8,506 nucleotides of DNA from an uncultured Lachnospiraceae bacterium (GCA_946409475.1 CAMJWQ010000137.1:1-8506), one strand, 5' to 3'; shown: positions 1 through 6,644, counted from the first letter of the stretch. The notes: a model not told the origin generated them from the letters alone. Numbers and translations: made by a program.

Positions 1-1
1 A

Positions 2-511
2 TTAATAACCATCTATATGATGTCTTAGTTTTATTTTACAACGATGTATCGCGTTGTAAACTACTTTCTTCGGAACAGCTAATAATTCTGCAATTTCTTT
101 TGGCTTATAATCTTTTAACAAGTAAATGACGACCACTTGTTCTAACTTAGTTAAGTTTAACACACATTGTTGGATATGTTCTCCCACTTCTATAGCTAGG
201 ATGTGCTTGTCGACGGGGTATTCCATCTTACTATTATTGTAAGACACGATAAACTCATTAATCAATAATGTTTGTCTTTCGTAACCATAGAATTTCTTGC
301 GAATATAGTCATTCTTTACGTTCTTAATGACACGATTCACATAATGTTCAATTGGTATAGTATCTTTAAAATCAAAAATAATATTTTTTATATTCTTTCG
401 TTCAATATAGTGGTCTGCTTTTTCTCTTATACGAATAGATTCATGATGATCTATCTCTCTTGGCATTTGTATCAGTAAATCCGATTGCAGCAATTGAAAC
501 TCATTATTCAC
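2..511 (-). CDS. Chimeric ORF: SpoIIAA-like STAS N-terminal half fused to sigma-70 region-4-like protein
   Basis: 169 codons, complete, with a GTG start at 511-509 and TAA at 4-2. AGGAGG (519-524) lies 7 nt upstream; the nearby ATG is out of frame. Residues 1-51 look like the N-terminal half of SpoIIAA, the anti-sigma-F antagonist. They include the E-[IL]-D-H-H signature (19-23), an amphipathic helix (24-38) and the IIFDF core strand (44-48). In the family, the next residues should be FMDSSGIG, which holds the phosphorylated serine. Here the text changes at about residue 51-53 (IPIEHYVN). Residues ~55-169 are basic and lack a full sigma region 2, but end in a helix-turn-helix of sigma region 4 type (about 115-166, motif KPKEIAELLAVPKKVVYNAI). 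This tail does not resemble SigF. It looks like the small sigma-like regulators carried by clostridial mobile elements. The STAS half cannot work as an anti-anti-sigma factor without its serine, whereas the HTH half could still act in transcription. A deletion scar and an integration junction are both possible. Function unproven. Confidence 0.72.
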   Translation of the reverse strand: MNNEFQLLQSDLLIQMPREIDHHESIRIREKADHYIERKNIKNIIFDFKDTIPIEHYVNRVIKNVKNDYIRKKFYGYERQTLLINEFIVSYNNSKMEYPVDKHILAIEVGEHIQQCVLNLTKLEQVVVIYLLKDYKPKEIAELLAVPKKVVYNAIHRCKIKLRHHIDGY

Positions 512-762
512 TCTTTTCCCTCCTTTTGGATTTCCTCCAAATATTTCTCTGTGCCATAGATTTCTATATCCTCTATGCTGAATCCATCAATTCCACTTGA
601 GCCTTAGTTTGCTTTGACTCTTTTCCATGCCTCTATAAGTGCATCTTCTCGATATTCCTTATCGTAGAGCGCATGAAATCTTCTTGTACCGCATTTCTTG
701 GCTGTCAGATATCGTTTGTTTTGAAGTTGTCGAACTTTTTCTTTGGAGCTTTTAGTCTTCAT
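508..762 (-). pseudogene. Group II intron reverse transcriptase/maturase, N-terminal remnant with in-frame stop
   Basis: Read from ATG at 762-760, the frame gives 52 residues to a TAA at 606-604. It then continues in the same frame for another 31 residues to a TGA at 510-508. The pieces match the start of group II intron-encoded proteins: a basic leader KVRQLQNKRYLTAKK, then RRFHALYDKEYREDALIEAW, then KRVKAN, a stop, and GSSGIDGFSIEDIE. In intact proteins the position of the stop is normally a lysine or arginine codon (the KANKG(S/A)xGxDG block of RT0/RT1), so the TAA looks like a nonsense mutation. The homology ends at YLEEIQKE. The whole catalytic palm (YxDD), the X/maturase domain and any endonuclease domain are missing, since normal length is roughly 400-600 residues. 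It is non-functional. The final TGA overlaps the GTG of the next ORF. Confidence 0.85.
519..524 (-). promoter_or_regulatory. Ribosome binding site deciding the GTG start of the STAS/sigma-like ORF
   Basis: AGGAGG on the minus strand, 7 nt before the GTG at 511. It is probably the original spoIIAA ribosome binding site. The same bases are also read as Gln-Lys-Glu codons at the end of the upstream reverse-transcriptase remnant, so the join between the two lies at or near this site. Confidence 0.75.
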
Positions 763-909
763 GACATTCTCTCACTCTTACCCTCTGCAAACTTGAATGA
801 AGCAGGGCTCCTTTCCTAAGTAATGTTTTGTTCCATTACCGTCATAGGTACTATGAAACTATACGGCTCACTGGCGATTACCATAGTCGGACTTACACCG
901 ACTGGTGTG

Positions 910-926
910 GTCCAGCTTCGCTGGAC
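910..926 (-). other. Short perfect hairpin
   Basis: GTCCAGC and GCTGGAC form a 7-bp stem with a 3-nt loop. No U-tract follows on either strand, so it is not a terminator. It is probably a stem of the intron RNA remnant or lies at its border with the host sequence. Confidence 0.5.
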
Positions 927-940
927 ACGCTCCTATACGA

Positions 941-973
941 TAAAAAAAGAATTGGACTATGTTCCAATTCTTT
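941..973 (-). terminator. Rho-independent terminator after the zinc-ribbon/TPR gene
   Basis: A perfect 11-bp inverted repeat (arms 963-973 and 946-956, loop 957-962) runs into seven T residues on the minus strand (948-942). It starts 15 nt after the TAA of the TPR gene, so it ends the folC-small ORF-TPR transcript. On the plus strand no U-tract follows, so it is one-directional. Confidence 0.92.
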
Positions 974-987
974 ATCTTTAGCAGTGT

Positions 988-2373
988 TTATTCACTAATG
1001 TGAGAAGCGGCATCGTTTGCTCTCTTTGTACCGGGAAATAATTCTATAACCTTTTGATAGGTTTCATTTGCTTTAGCCGTTTCTCCTGCTTTACGGTAAG
1101 CATTTCCTACCTGATAAAGTGCCTCCGCATTTTCGGGATTAATCGTAAAGGCCTTGCTGTAATAGGTAACCGCCGTATCGTAATCCTGCGCTTTATAGGC
1201 ACTGTAGGCTTCATTTACATATGCATTTTCTATTTTAGTCCGAATATCGTCATTAATTAATTGATACATGGAAAGAAAGGACTCGGAAGCATTATCATTT
1301 ACAAAATCCTGACTGATTTTTGAAAGCTCTTCATAAATTGGTATAACGTCGGATTTGTTTTGCATATATAAGGAAACGGCATTCAGCAGATAATTATATT
1401 CCTGTAAGATGCCTTCATCACTTTCATATTTTTCTATCTCCTCCGTCAAACCGGCCTTTTCCTGATTCAGCGTTTCTATCCGGCTGTTTAAATCCGTTAT
1501 TTCGGCATTTTTTTCAGCTAACTGATCACTTACTTCTATAAGGCTTTTATTTCCTTCTCTTTTAATAGCCTGGGTTCTGGCAGGAACAATCAAAAAAATA
1601 CTGATAGCCAGTCCGATTACCACTCCAATTATTATATTTATAATAGAAGAAAATCCATAACTTATTTTCCCGTTTGTAATAGGCTGGATAATGGTTTCGT
1701 TACCACTTTGATAGGTAATACTTGTACCCTTTTTATCCTTCTCCTTTCCCTCATCCTGGCTGCTGCCGTCTGCGGTTTCTTTTATATAACGAAGGGTCGT
1801 CGTATTATTAACATCTATTTCCACGGCTTTTTGCAATGTTTTTTTTGCAGTTTCCCTATCCCCGGCCTTTAGGTACAATAAGCCTAAAAGCTGATAGGCT
1901 TTAATAAATTTAGGATTTAAGGATAACACCTTTTTTAATTGTATAATAGCTAAATCTTCACTGCCCTGTCTGCAAAAAAGCAGTGCCTGATTATATTTTT
2001 TGATAGTTTGGTTTATGGCCTCCAAACGGTTGGGATGATCCTGAATTTCTCTGATATAATCATCTGCCACATTTTTCTTTGATTTGAAATTCTTACTAAT
2101 CACCCATTCTCTTAAGGCAGATACCATTTCTCCCATTTCATAATATAGTAAGCCCAGCAGATTCCTGGCTTTAATATTATATTTATAAAACTTCAGGCTT
2201 TGCTTTAAACAAATTACAGCACCTGATAAATCCCTTACATTAGCCTTTTCCAGCCCCTGATTATAGAGAGTATTGGAAATACGTATTATTTTTTTATATA
2301 TTTTAACGTCCGCACCGCAGCTTGTACAAAAATCCTTTTCCGTGAGGGTATTCCCACATTTATAACATTTCAT
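988..2373 (-). CDS. Zinc-ribbon, TPR and coiled-coil membrane protein
   Basis: 461 residues from ATG at 2373-2371. A GTG nine bases upstream is in frame, but it lies inside the AGGTGG ribosome binding site (2379-2384), so the ATG is preferred. Order of parts: an N-terminal zinc ribbon with paired cysteines (C3/C6 and C16/C19); tetratricopeptide helices (about 33-85 and 122-190); a charged linker (200-218); one membrane helix (about 244-264, IINIIIGVVIGLAISIFLIV); a coiled coil (about 271-318); a helical segment; and a second TPR block at the C-terminus (about 384-450, with ALYQVGNAYRKAGETAKA). There is no signal peptide. By the positive-inside rule the zinc ribbon and first TPRs are probably cytoplasmic, with the coiled coil and last TPRs outside. 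TPRs bind protein partners. I do not recognise a named family, and the role is unknown. It is last in the folC operon and is followed by a terminator. Confidence 0.9.
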   Translation of the reverse strand: MKCYKCGNTLTEKDFCTSCGADVKIYKKIIRISNTLYNQGLEKANVRDLSGAVICLKQSLKFYKYNIKARNLLGLLYYEMGEMVSALREWVISKNFKSKKNVADDYIREIQDHPNRLEAINQTIKKYNQALLFCRQGSEDLAIIQLKKVLSLNPKFIKAYQLLGLLYLKAGDRETAKKTLQKAVEIDVNNTTTLRYIKETADGSSQDEGKEKDKKGTSITYQSGNETIIQPITNGKISYGFSSIINIIIGVVIGLAISIFLIVPARTQAIKREGNKSLIEVSDQLAEKNAEITDLNSRIETLNQEKAGLTEEIEKYESDEGILQEYNYLLNAVSLYMQNKSDVIPIYEELSKISQDFVNDNASESFLSMYQLINDDIRTKIENAYVNEAYSAYKAQDYDTAVTYYSKAFTINPENAEALYQVGNAYRKAGETAKANETYQKVIELFPGTKRANDAASHISE

Positions 2374-2395
2374 ATATACCACCTGACCTTAACCT

Positions 2396-2539
2396 TTATT
2401 CTTCCTCTTTATCTTCCTTGAGCAATTCCCCTAAAATAGTAGTCATATCTGTTAGGTCCTGATTGTAAATGGCATCTTCTGCCTCTTCTATTTCCAAACT
2501 CGGTTGAAATTTTTTTAGTTCTTCTTCAAAGTTAATCAT
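2396..2539 (-). CDS. Small acidic protein, 47 residues, coupled to folC
   Basis: ATG at 2539-2537 and TAA at 2398-2396. The start overlaps the folC stop as ATGA (TGA at 2538-2536), the classic arrangement for translational coupling. A strong GGGAGG lies 8 nt upstream (2548-2553), inside the end of folC. The product begins MINFEEELKKFQPSLEIEEA and ends KEDKEEE. It is strongly acidic, has no cysteine and no membrane segment, and is predicted mostly helical. The TPR gene starts 22 nt downstream. Ribosome binding site, coupling and operon position make a real gene likely, although it is short. I do not recognise a function. An acidic helical peptide could be a partner of the neighbouring TPR protein, but that is inference only. 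Confidence 0.82.
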   Translation of the reverse strand: MINFEEELKKFQPSLEIEEAEDAIYNQDLTDMTTILGELLKEDKEEE

Positions 2540-3834
2540 ATTTTTATCCTCCCTATTAATTTTTTTAATTCACCCACTAAATACAACGATCCCACACAAA
2601 AGAGCAGACTATCCTTATCCATACCTTTTCGTATGTTTTCTAAAGCTGCTTCACAATTTTCATAAACAAATATACTTTTATCGGTTAATTCCTGAAAGCA
2701 TCCATACATATCTTCTAATGAAATGGCCCTGCTGCCTTGCAGCTTTGTGATACCATACTTTTCACAATCCAATCCCTCTACCAGACATTTTATCATTGCT
2801 TTATAATTTTTATCCGACACGGCAGAAAATAAGAGATACTTCCCTTTCCCTTTGCTGATTCTATCGGCTGATTCTATAAAGGCCCGTATTCCCTCCACAT
2901 TATGTGCACCATCCACAAAAATATTAGGTGCGATTTCCTCCATACGTCCGGGCCATACGGTATTTTTAATACCTTCTGATACGGACCTTTCCTGAATAAT
3001 GTATTTTTCAGAAACCTCCTCTAATGTCTTAATCGCCAGCACGGCATTCATTACCTGATAAACAGCCGGACTCTTCAAATGGAAACTATTACTTTCATAA
3101 TAACTGTAATTTATTGAAAAATCAATGCTTTTATCATCCATCTCTAAAATTTGGTAATCCTTTGGAGTGACGGGAATGCACTTACTGTTTTTTAATTTTG
3201 CTGCGGATATAATAACCTGATTCACTTCCTCCTTAGAGGCATCAAATATGACAGGTACACCCTTTTTAATAATTCCTGCCTTTTCATTCGCTATCTCACA
3301 TAAGGTATTTCCCAGATATTCCGTATGGTCATATCCAATAGATGTGATAACGGTAACGATTGGTTTTTTTATGACGTTAGTAGCATCTAATCTGCCTCCC
3401 AGTCCTGTCTCCAATACCGCAAACCGAACATCCTTTCTTTTAAATATAACAAGGCTCATCAGAAATAAAAACTCAAAAAACGTAGGGTGGGCACATCCTT
3501 CCCTTACTCCTGAATCCACTGCCTCCTTCACCTTATGAAAGGCTTCTAAAAAATCCGTATTTTCAATAACTTGTCCGTTTATCCGAAATCTCTCCTTAAT
3601 ATCCGTTAAATGAGGAGAGGTAAATAATCCTACCTTATAACCGTTTTCTTTTAGCACTGAGGAAATAAAAGCACAGACGGAACCTTTACCGTTTGTTCCG
3701 GCGACATGAATGATTTTCATGGTCTTTTCAGGATTCTGTAATTTCTTAAGTAACCGTTCCGTGTTATCCGGTGTGTTCTTGCTGGTAAACTTCGGTATGT
3801 TCAGTATATATGCTAATGCTTCTGTAAAAAACAA
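2536..3834 (-). CDS. folC: Folylpolyglutamate synthase / dihydrofolate synthase
   Basis: This Mur-ligase-family enzyme adds glutamate to folates and, in many bacteria, also to dihydropteroate, using ATP in the cytoplasm. Motifs, numbered from the chosen start: P-loop GTNGKGS (46-52), SPHL (73-76) followed by ERFRING, ETGLGGRLDATN (142-153), GYDHTEYLGNTLCEIANEKA (167-186), WPGRME (294-299) and DGAHN (308-312) opening the C-terminal domain. The frame is open from a TTG at 3909, but family members begin within a few residues of the EALxYI block. The TTG at 3834-3832 gives MFFTEALAYI and 432 residues, a normal FolC length, with GGTGG 6 nt upstream. The 25 extra residues of the longer reading come from the valS-folC spacer and look non-native. 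The 3' end overlaps the small acidic ORF by 4 nt. Expression is probably set by the promoter and hairpin at its start. Confidence 0.95.
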   Translation of the reverse strand: MFFTEALAYILNIPKFTSKNTPDNTERLLKKLQNPEKTMKIIHVAGTNGKGSVCAFISSVLKENGYKVGLFTSPHLTDIKERFRINGQVIENTDFLEAFHKVKEAVDSGVREGCAHPTFFEFLFLMSLVIFKRKDVRFAVLETGLGGRLDATNVIKKPIVTVITSIGYDHTEYLGNTLCEIANEKAGIIKKGVPVIFDASKEEVNQVIISAAKLKNSKCIPVTPKDYQILEMDDKSIDFSINYSYYESNSFHLKSPAVYQVMNAVLAIKTLEEVSEKYIIQERSVSEGIKNTVWPGRMEEIAPNIFVDGAHNVEGIRAFIESADRISKGKGKYLLFSAVSDKNYKAMIKCLVEGLDCEKYGITKLQGSRAISLEDMYGCFQELTDKSIFVYENCEAALENIRKGMDKDSLLFCVGSLYLVGELKKLIGRIKI

Positions 3835-3885
3835 AAAACCACCACTTTTATCATAATCTCTTATTATTATAATATAGCGGTGGTT
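3826..3885 (-). terminator. Terminator-like hairpin between valS and folC, overlapping the folC start
   Basis: Minus-strand arms at 3885-3876 (AACCACCGCT) and 3846-3837 (AGTGGTGGTT) pair over 10 bp with one G·U. A 29-nt A/T-rich loop contains a further ATAAT/ATTAT pair. The T-rich tract TTTTGTTTTTT follows directly. In a transcript reading through from valS this should terminate RNA synthesis. It should also hide the GGTGG that serves folC, and the folC TTG start sits inside the U-tract. The long loop makes it weaker than a standard terminator. Confidence 0.6.
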
Positions 3886-3893
3886 ATATGCAA
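3866..3893 (-). promoter_or_regulatory. Predicted sigma-A promoter for folC, inside the hairpin region
   Basis: The -35 TTGCAT (3893-3888), a 16-bp spacer and a perfect -10 TATAAT (3871-3866) point to a start near 3859. That gives a leader of about 25 nt before the folC TTG. A transcript starting there lacks the left arm of the terminator-like hairpin, which would leave the ribosome binding site free. Confidence 0.65.
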
Positions 3894-3919
3894 GTATTAA
3901 ATTTCGCAAACTTCGAATA

Positions 3920-6577
3920 TTACTGACTTAATTGTTGTAATCTAAGCTTTACCTGATCCATCATTTGGGAATATTTTGTCAGTTTTTCTTTTTCCCCGTC
4001 TATTTTTGTCTGAGGTGCCTTTGCAATAAATTTTTCATTTTGCAGCATATTTTCTACTCTCTCTAATTCCTTTTGAAGCCGAATCTCTTCCTTCCGCAAT
4101 CGTTCCACTTCCTTTTCTATATCCACCAGCTCCTTGAAAGGCATGTAGATAACAGCTTCCGGAATAACAGCGGAAACGGCATCATCATCTATATCTTTTT
4201 TATCGGCCTGAATGATTACTTCATTGGCATAAGCTAAAGAAGCGAAAAATACCTTTCCCTTTTCAAATATTTCTCTTGTTTCCGTATTTTCAGAAACCAC
4301 AAATACATTGGCTTTTTTGCCCGGGGGGACGTTCATATCACTTCTCACGTTTCGTATCCCTCTGACAGCCTGTTTCATTATTTCTATTTCTCTTTCTTCA
4401 GTAACAAAATTCCATTCCTCCCTAAATAAAGGCCACTGGGAAATCATAATAGATTCTTCCTTATTCTGTATACTTAAGAATATTTCTTCGGTAACAAAGG
4501 GCATAAACGGATGCAAAAGCTTCAAAGCATTGATAAGCACGGTTTTCAATGTCCAAAGTGCCGCTTTTTTCGTATTGTTATTATCATCATACAATCTTGG
4601 CTTTACCATTTCGATATACCAGTCACAAAATTCTTCCCAAATAAAGTCATACAATTTTTGTACGGCAATTCCAAGCTCAAACTTTTCCATATTTGCCGTC
4701 ACGTCACTGATTAGTGTATTCATTTTCGATAATATCCATTTATCTGCTCCCGTTAGCTCCAGTTTATCAAAGCTTTCACTATTATCACCCTCCTTGTCTG
4801 CGGAAGGCATATTCATCATGATAAATCTGGATGCATTCCATACCTTATTGGCAAAATTCCTGCTGGCTTCCACCCTTTCGTTATAAAAACGCATATCATT
4901 TCCGGGAGCATTAACGGTCACCAGGGTTAACCGAAGGGCATCTGCTCCATAGGTATTGATAATTTCCAGAGGGTCAATACCGTTTCCCAGAGATTTACTC
5001 ATTTTTCTTCCTAAGGAATCTCTTACAAGACCGTGTATCAGAACCGTCTCAAAGGGTGATTTTCCCGTATGGGCAAAGCCTGAGAAAACCATCCGTATAA
5101 CCCAGAAAAATATAATATCATAACCGGTTACCAATACATCTGTGGGATAGAAATAATCAAGATCCTCTGTTTTATCCGGCCAGCCAAGTGTGGAAAAAGG
5201 CCATAAAGCAGAAGAAAACCAGGTGTCAAGAGTGTCCTCATCCTGCGTAAAATGATGATGCCCGCATTTCTCACAGGTTTCGGGAGCCGTTTTGGATACT
5301 GCAATTTCACCACAGGAATCACAATAATATGCCGGAATCCTGTGCCCCCACCAAAGCTGCCTGGAAACACACCAGTCCCTGATATTTTCCAGCCAATGCA
5401 GATAAATTTTATCAAACCGTTCGGGAACAAATTTCAATTCTCCCGTCTTTAAGGCATTCATAGCAGGTTTGGCCAATTCTTCCATGGCGACGAACCATTG
5501 CTGCTTTACAAGAGGTTCCACCGTACAGCCGCACCGGTCATGGGTACCCACATTATGGGTATGATCTTCTATTTTCCCTAAGAGGCCCAACGCATCAAGC
5601 TCATTTACCATAGCCCTTCTTGCTTCATAACGGTCCATCCCTTGATATTTGCCCGCATTTTCATTCATGGTGGCGTCATCGTTTAATACATTGATGATGG
5701 GAAGATTATGTCGTCTTCCTACTTCAAAATCATTAGGATCATGGGCCGGCGTTATTTTTACTACCCCGGTTCCGAATTCCATATCTACATAGGAGTCAGC
5801 TATGACCGGTATTTCCTTGTTAACCAAAGGCAGTAATACTTTTTTCCCGACTATGCTCTTATACCTGTCATCTTCAGGATTAACGGCTAATGCCGTATCA
5901 CCCAGCATGGTCTCCGGTCTGGTAGTGGCGACCTCAACAAATTCGTCGGAACCGATAACAGGATATTTGATGTGCCAAAAATGTCCTGCCTGCTCCTGAT
6001 GCTCAACCTCCGCATCAGAAATAGAGGTCTTGCAGACAGGGCACCAGTTAATGATTCTGGCTCCCTTGTATATATAACCCTGCTCATATAATTTTATAAA
6101 GACTTCCTCAACTGCTTTGGAGCAGCCTTCATCCATGGTAAAGCGTTCCCTGTCCCAGTCGCAGGAGGAGCCGATTTTTTTAAGCTGGGAGGTAATGGTA
6201 TTTCCATATTCCTCTTTCCATTCCCATGTTCTTTTTAAAAATCCTTCCCTGCCAAGCTGAACCTTATCAATACCTTCACTTTTTAATTGGTTGGTAACCT
6301 TTACTTCCGTGGAAATTGCCGCATGGTCCGTCCCCGGCACCCATAAAGCATTATACCCCTGCATCCTTTTGAACCGGATCAAAATATCCTGCAGTGTATT
6401 GTCAAGGGCATGACCCATATGGAGCTTTCCCGTTATATTTGGCGGTGGCATTACAATAGTAAAGGGTTTTTTGCTTTTATCAACAACGGCATGAAAATAT
6501 TTTTTAGACATCCAGTTTTGATATAATTTTTCTTCTATTCCTTTCGGATCATATGTTTTGGCTAATTCCTTTTTCAA
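3920..6577 (-). CDS. valS: Valyl-tRNA synthetase
   Basis: A class I aminoacyl-tRNA synthetase that charges tRNA-Val in the cytoplasm. It is 885 residues, full length for a bacterial ValRS. The start is TTG at 6577-6575 with AGGAGG (6585-6590) 7 nt upstream. Visible signatures: PPPNITGKLHMGH (44-56, the HIGH motif at 53-56), GTDHAAI (82-88), the editing (CP1) domain with TTRPETMLGDTA (218-229) and AHDPNDFEVG (278-287), DWCVSRQLWWGHRIP (401-415), KMSKS (525-529), the anticodon-binding domain (about 600-760), and a C-terminal coiled-coil tRNA-binding arm (about 820-885). Cysteine pairs at C179/C182, C419/C422 and C435/C438 suggest bound zinc, as in many clostridial relatives. No key residue is missing. 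It is controlled by the T-box leader immediately upstream. A terminator-like hairpin follows about 35 nt after the stop. Confidence 0.98.
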   Translation of the reverse strand: MKKELAKTYDPKGIEEKLYQNWMSKKYFHAVVDKSKKPFTIVMPPPNITGKLHMGHALDNTLQDILIRFKRMQGYNALWVPGTDHAAISTEVKVTNQLKSEGIDKVQLGREGFLKRTWEWKEEYGNTITSQLKKIGSSCDWDRERFTMDEGCSKAVEEVFIKLYEQGYIYKGARIINWCPVCKTSISDAEVEHQEQAGHFWHIKYPVIGSDEFVEVATTRPETMLGDTALAVNPEDDRYKSIVGKKVLLPLVNKEIPVIADSYVDMEFGTGVVKITPAHDPNDFEVGRRHNLPIINVLNDDATMNENAGKYQGMDRYEARRAMVNELDALGLLGKIEDHTHNVGTHDRCGCTVEPLVKQQWFVAMEELAKPAMNALKTGELKFVPERFDKIYLHWLENIRDWCVSRQLWWGHRIPAYYCDSCGEIAVSKTAPETCEKCGHHHFTQDEDTLDTWFSSALWPFSTLGWPDKTEDLDYFYPTDVLVTGYDIIFFWVIRMVFSGFAHTGKSPFETVLIHGLVRDSLGRKMSKSLGNGIDPLEIINTYGADALRLTLVTVNAPGNDMRFYNERVEASRNFANKVWNASRFIMMNMPSADKEGDNSESFDKLELTGADKWILSKMNTLISDVTANMEKFELGIAVQKLYDFIWEEFCDWYIEMVKPRLYDDNNNTKKAALWTLKTVLINALKLLHPFMPFVTEEIFLSIQNKEESIMISQWPLFREEWNFVTEEREIEIMKQAVRGIRNVRSDMNVPPGKKANVFVVSENTETREIFEKGKVFFASLAYANEVIIQADKKDIDDDAVSAVIPEAVIYMPFKELVDIEKEVERLRKEEIRLQKELERVENMLQNEKFIAKAPQTKIDGEKEKLTKYSQMMDQVKLRLQQLSQ

Positions 6578-6584
6578 TATTATT

Positions 6585-6590
6585 CCTCCT
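6585..6590 (-). promoter_or_regulatory. Ribosome binding site deciding the TTG start of valS
   Basis: AGGAGG 7 nt before TTG at 6577. There is no in-frame ATG near it, and the encoded N-terminus (MKKELAKTYDP) fits the family, so the rare TTG start is well supported. Confidence 0.88.
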
Positions 6591-6644
6591 GATTTGCGGT
6601 AATTTAAAACGGTCTTCCCTATGCATTTTAGTGTGTTTCCTCAT

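Larger units (their letters stand above)
508..935 (-). mobile_element. Degenerate group II intron fragment (partial intron RNA plus truncated RT)
   Basis: This fills the gene-free gap between the TPR gene terminator and the STAS/sigma ORF. Upstream of the RT remnant, 935 to 763 on the minus strand reads like group II intron RNA. It has a hairpin with 6-bp arms around TGTAAGT (885-903), the phrase TATGGTAATCGCCAG, and a GAGCCGTATAG run, all reminiscent of the intron RNA that precedes the ORF in domain IV. I see neither the canonical GUGYG 5' end nor domains V/VI with the AY 3' end, so it cannot splice or move. The 5' boundary is uncertain (about 905-935), and I cannot assign an intron class. 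The fragment lies directly downstream of an intrinsic terminator, the kind of place where class C introns insert, but that is only suggestive. Confidence 0.65.

Noticed and set aside
53..345. Sigma-like half as the C-terminus of SigF from a spoIIAA-sigF deletion
   Set aside because: SigF region 4 has a different, highly conserved sequence (with LGERERQIV-type and RSQVQVSRLEKK-type text). This part does not resemble it, so a simple in-operon deletion is unlikely.
272..478. Plus-strand ORF of 68 codons
   Set aside because: Antisense shadow of the STAS/sigma-like ORF, with no ribosome binding site and no family-like residues.
512..620. Promoter or sigma-H site upstream of the STAS/sigma-like ORF
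   Set aside because: No -35/-10 pair with acceptable spacing. The AGGATAT and GAGAAAT words are too weak and badly spaced to call.
910..926. 7-bp hairpin as a terminator
   Set aside because: No T-run follows on either strand. The nearby 941-973 structure is the real terminator.
2374..2382. GTG start three codons upstream for the TPR protein
   Set aside because: It lies within the AGGTGG that serves the ATG at 2373.
3835..3909. N-terminal 25-codon extension of folC from TTG 3909
   Set aside because: It covers the promoter and hairpin, has no good ribosome binding site, and relatives start at the EALxYI block. The TTG at 3834 fits better.
4308..4886. Plus-strand ORF of 192 codons inside valS
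   Set aside because: Antisense to a fully supported ValRS. The composition is that of a reverse-frame shadow, with no ribosome binding site.
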